Shown here one piece after another: positions 62,898 to 64,000 of a DNA stretch of 64,000 bases. The DNA lies in the NCBI RefSeq assembly GCF_001557535.2, contig NZ_CP014307.1:62001-126000 (forward strand), given 5' to 3'. The notes beneath the pieces were generated by a model. That model saw only the letters and a program-made list of their open reading frames with translations, had not been told where the DNA came from and made no database searches. The stretch's first letter is position 1; every line of letters begins with the position of its first letter. Source of the DNA: Burkholderia sp. PAMC 26561 (lineage in GTDB: Bacteria; Pseudomonadota; Gammaproteobacteria; Burkholderiales; Burkholderiaceae). The position numbers and the translations under genes were made by a program.

Positions 62898-64000
62898 ATG
62901 AGCAACAAGACAACAGAACCTGCCATCGTGAAGTCCGGCATCAAGGCGGTCGCCGAACTGGCGGGCGTGGGAATCGCATCCGTGTCGCGGGTGCTCTCAG
63001 GTCAACCCGGCTCCAGTCCGCAGATGACGCAGCGCGTGATGGACGCGGCTCGCCAGCTTGGCTACGCGCCCAACGTGCTCGCACAAAGCTTGCGCCGGCG
63101 TGCGACGCATTCGATCGGATTCGTCGGCTCCGACATCAATAACCCGCTGATCGCATCGATAGTGAGCGGTGCGGAAAGCGTGCTGAGCGTTGCCAAGTAT
63201 TCGGTCTTGCTGACCAACTCAGGCGGCGACCCGGGAGTGGATGCGCAGCGCATCGACGTCCTGCTACAGCGCCAGGTCGATGGTCTGATCGTGTTGCCCG
63301 CGCTCGAGGACGATCCTGCGACGCTGGCTGCGTTGCGCGGGGCTCAGGCGCCGGTCGTCCTGATCGACCGCACCTTGCCCTCTGACATCGGCGCGCACTA
63401 TGTGCTGTCCGATCACTTCCAGGGCCTCGGCGATGCCGGCCGCCATTTGCTTCAAGCCGGTCACAGCCGGATCGGACTGGTCGTGGGACTGGACGTTAGG
63501 CCGACCCGCGAACGGATTCGTGGAGTGGAGGCGGCCTTCGACAGTCTGGGCCTCGCGCGAAACCTGATCGTTCACCGGGGACGCTTGTCGCCGGAACATG
63601 GCGAGCAGGCCATCGAAGAACTGCTTTCTGGCGAGAACCCGCCAAGTGCGGTCATCCTGGGTGGCAATCAGTTGCTCGAAGGTGCGCTGCGTGCGGTGCA
63701 TCGACGAAACCTTACGCTGGGCGTGGATTTGTCTCTGGTAAGTTGCGACGACCTGCCGTTATGCCGCCTTCACCATCCGCCCATTGCAACGGTCATGCGC
63801 GATACGGCTCTGCTCGGCCGACGCGCCGCGGAACTGCTTCTTGCCCAGCTTCGTGAACCTGGTGCCACCGATCCTGAATTGATGCCGACATGGTTCGAGG
63901 CCCGGGCGAGTTGTGGTCCGTTCGTGGGCTCGGCTAGCACGTCTGCTGCTTCTCCAGGAGCGAAGAAGCGCGCGAAGCAGGGACCCTCTATTTCCAGCAA
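62898..64000 (+). CDS. LacI-family transcriptional regulator (runs off the right edge)
   Basis: The frame starts at the ATG 62898 and is open to base 64000 (367 codons so far), so the C-terminus lies outside the window. The HTH is IKAVAELAGVGIASVSRVLSG, the hinge region is RQLGYAPNVLAQSLRRR, then the sensor domain (IGFVGSDINNPLIASIVSG; LVSCDDLPLCRLHHPPIATV). A Ser/Lys-rich tail after residue 345 is longer than usual. It should control the divergent MFS/dehydratase operon through the palindrome at 62808. Confidence 0.9.
   Translation, partial: MSNKTTEPAIVKSGIKAVAELAGVGIASVSRVLSGQPGSSPQMTQRVMDAARQLGYAPNVLAQSLRRRATHSIGFVGSDINNPLIASIVSGAESVLSVAKYSVLLTNSGGDPGVDAQRIDVLLQRQVDGLIVLPALEDDPATLAALRGAQAPVVLIDRTLPSDIGAHYVLSDHFQGLGDAGRHLLQAGHSRIGLVVGLDVRPTRERIRGVEAAFDSLGLARNLIVHRGRLSPEHGEQAIEELLSGENPPSAVILGGNQLLEGALRAVHRRNLTLGVDLSLVSCDDLPLCRLHHPPIATVMRDTALLGRRAAELLLAQLREPGATDPELMPTWFEARASCGPFVGSASTSAASPGAKKRAKQGPSISS

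Noticed and set aside
1..64000. tRNA, rRNA, CRISPR arrays and insertion sequences
   Set aside because: No cloverleaf, ribosomal sequence, regularly spaced repeat array or transposase was recognised by reading both strands.

Overview
The window is a high-GC proteobacterial chromosome or replicon segment. Gene content (a complete phn C-P lyase locus, Lhr-type helicase, uronate/aldarate catabolism, many LacI, GntR and AraC regulators) and protein flavour suggest Burkholderiaceae, most like Paraburkholderia/Caballeronia. That assignment is inference from family resemblance; no rRNA, tRNA or CRISPR array is present. No insertion sequence is recognisable, and the gene order looks like accessory metabolic DNA of a soil or plant-associated bacterium.

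Left part (1-14.1 kb): the 5' end of a 2-keto-3-deoxygluconate permease gene on the minus strand with a repeat-rich promoter; a large Lhr-family helicase; an AraC-type regulator; a small membrane protein; then a Kai-like operon on the minus strand (kaiC, two kaiB genes, hybrid histidine kinase, all joined by 4-nt overlaps) divergent from a GAF-histidine kinase. An SDR dehydrogenase and a VapB/VapC-type toxin-antitoxin pair follow.

Sugar part (14.2-27.6 kb): a beta-glucosidase plus a four-gene sugar ABC transporter, closed by its LacI-type repressor and preceded by a perfect LacI-type palindrome. Next is a hexuronate cluster: FadR-type regulator, uronate dehydrogenase, a polar-amino-acid-type ABC transporter (two permeases, ATPase, binding protein), and, convergent, tartronate semialdehyde reductase and a 2-keto-3-deoxyglucarate aldolase-like gene. 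The same short operator-like sequence lies in front of both transcription units.

Middle (27.8-42.6 kb): bluB, a GGDEF-EAL protein, and the phosphonate locus phnCDE / phnN-DUF1045-phnF (minus) / phnGHIJKLM, with HutC-type operators in front of phnC and between phnF and phnG.

Right part (42.6-64 kb): a flavin-binding oxidase-like protein; a FCD-GntR / enoyl-CoA hydratase / MFS / aldehyde dehydrogenase cluster; a sigma-54 activator; a histone-deacetylase-like amidohydrolase; a solitary SLATT-like membrane protein; a stretch of small stress-type genes (Crp-like regulator, ABM monooxygenase, tiny charged proteins); a chemoreceptor; an HTH-GAF protein; a SnoaL-like protein; a DyP peroxidase; a zinc-finger-less DksA-like protein; and finally an MFS transporter plus sugar-acid dehydratase operon, divergent from a LacI regulator that runs off the right edge, with a 48-bp perfect palindrome between them.
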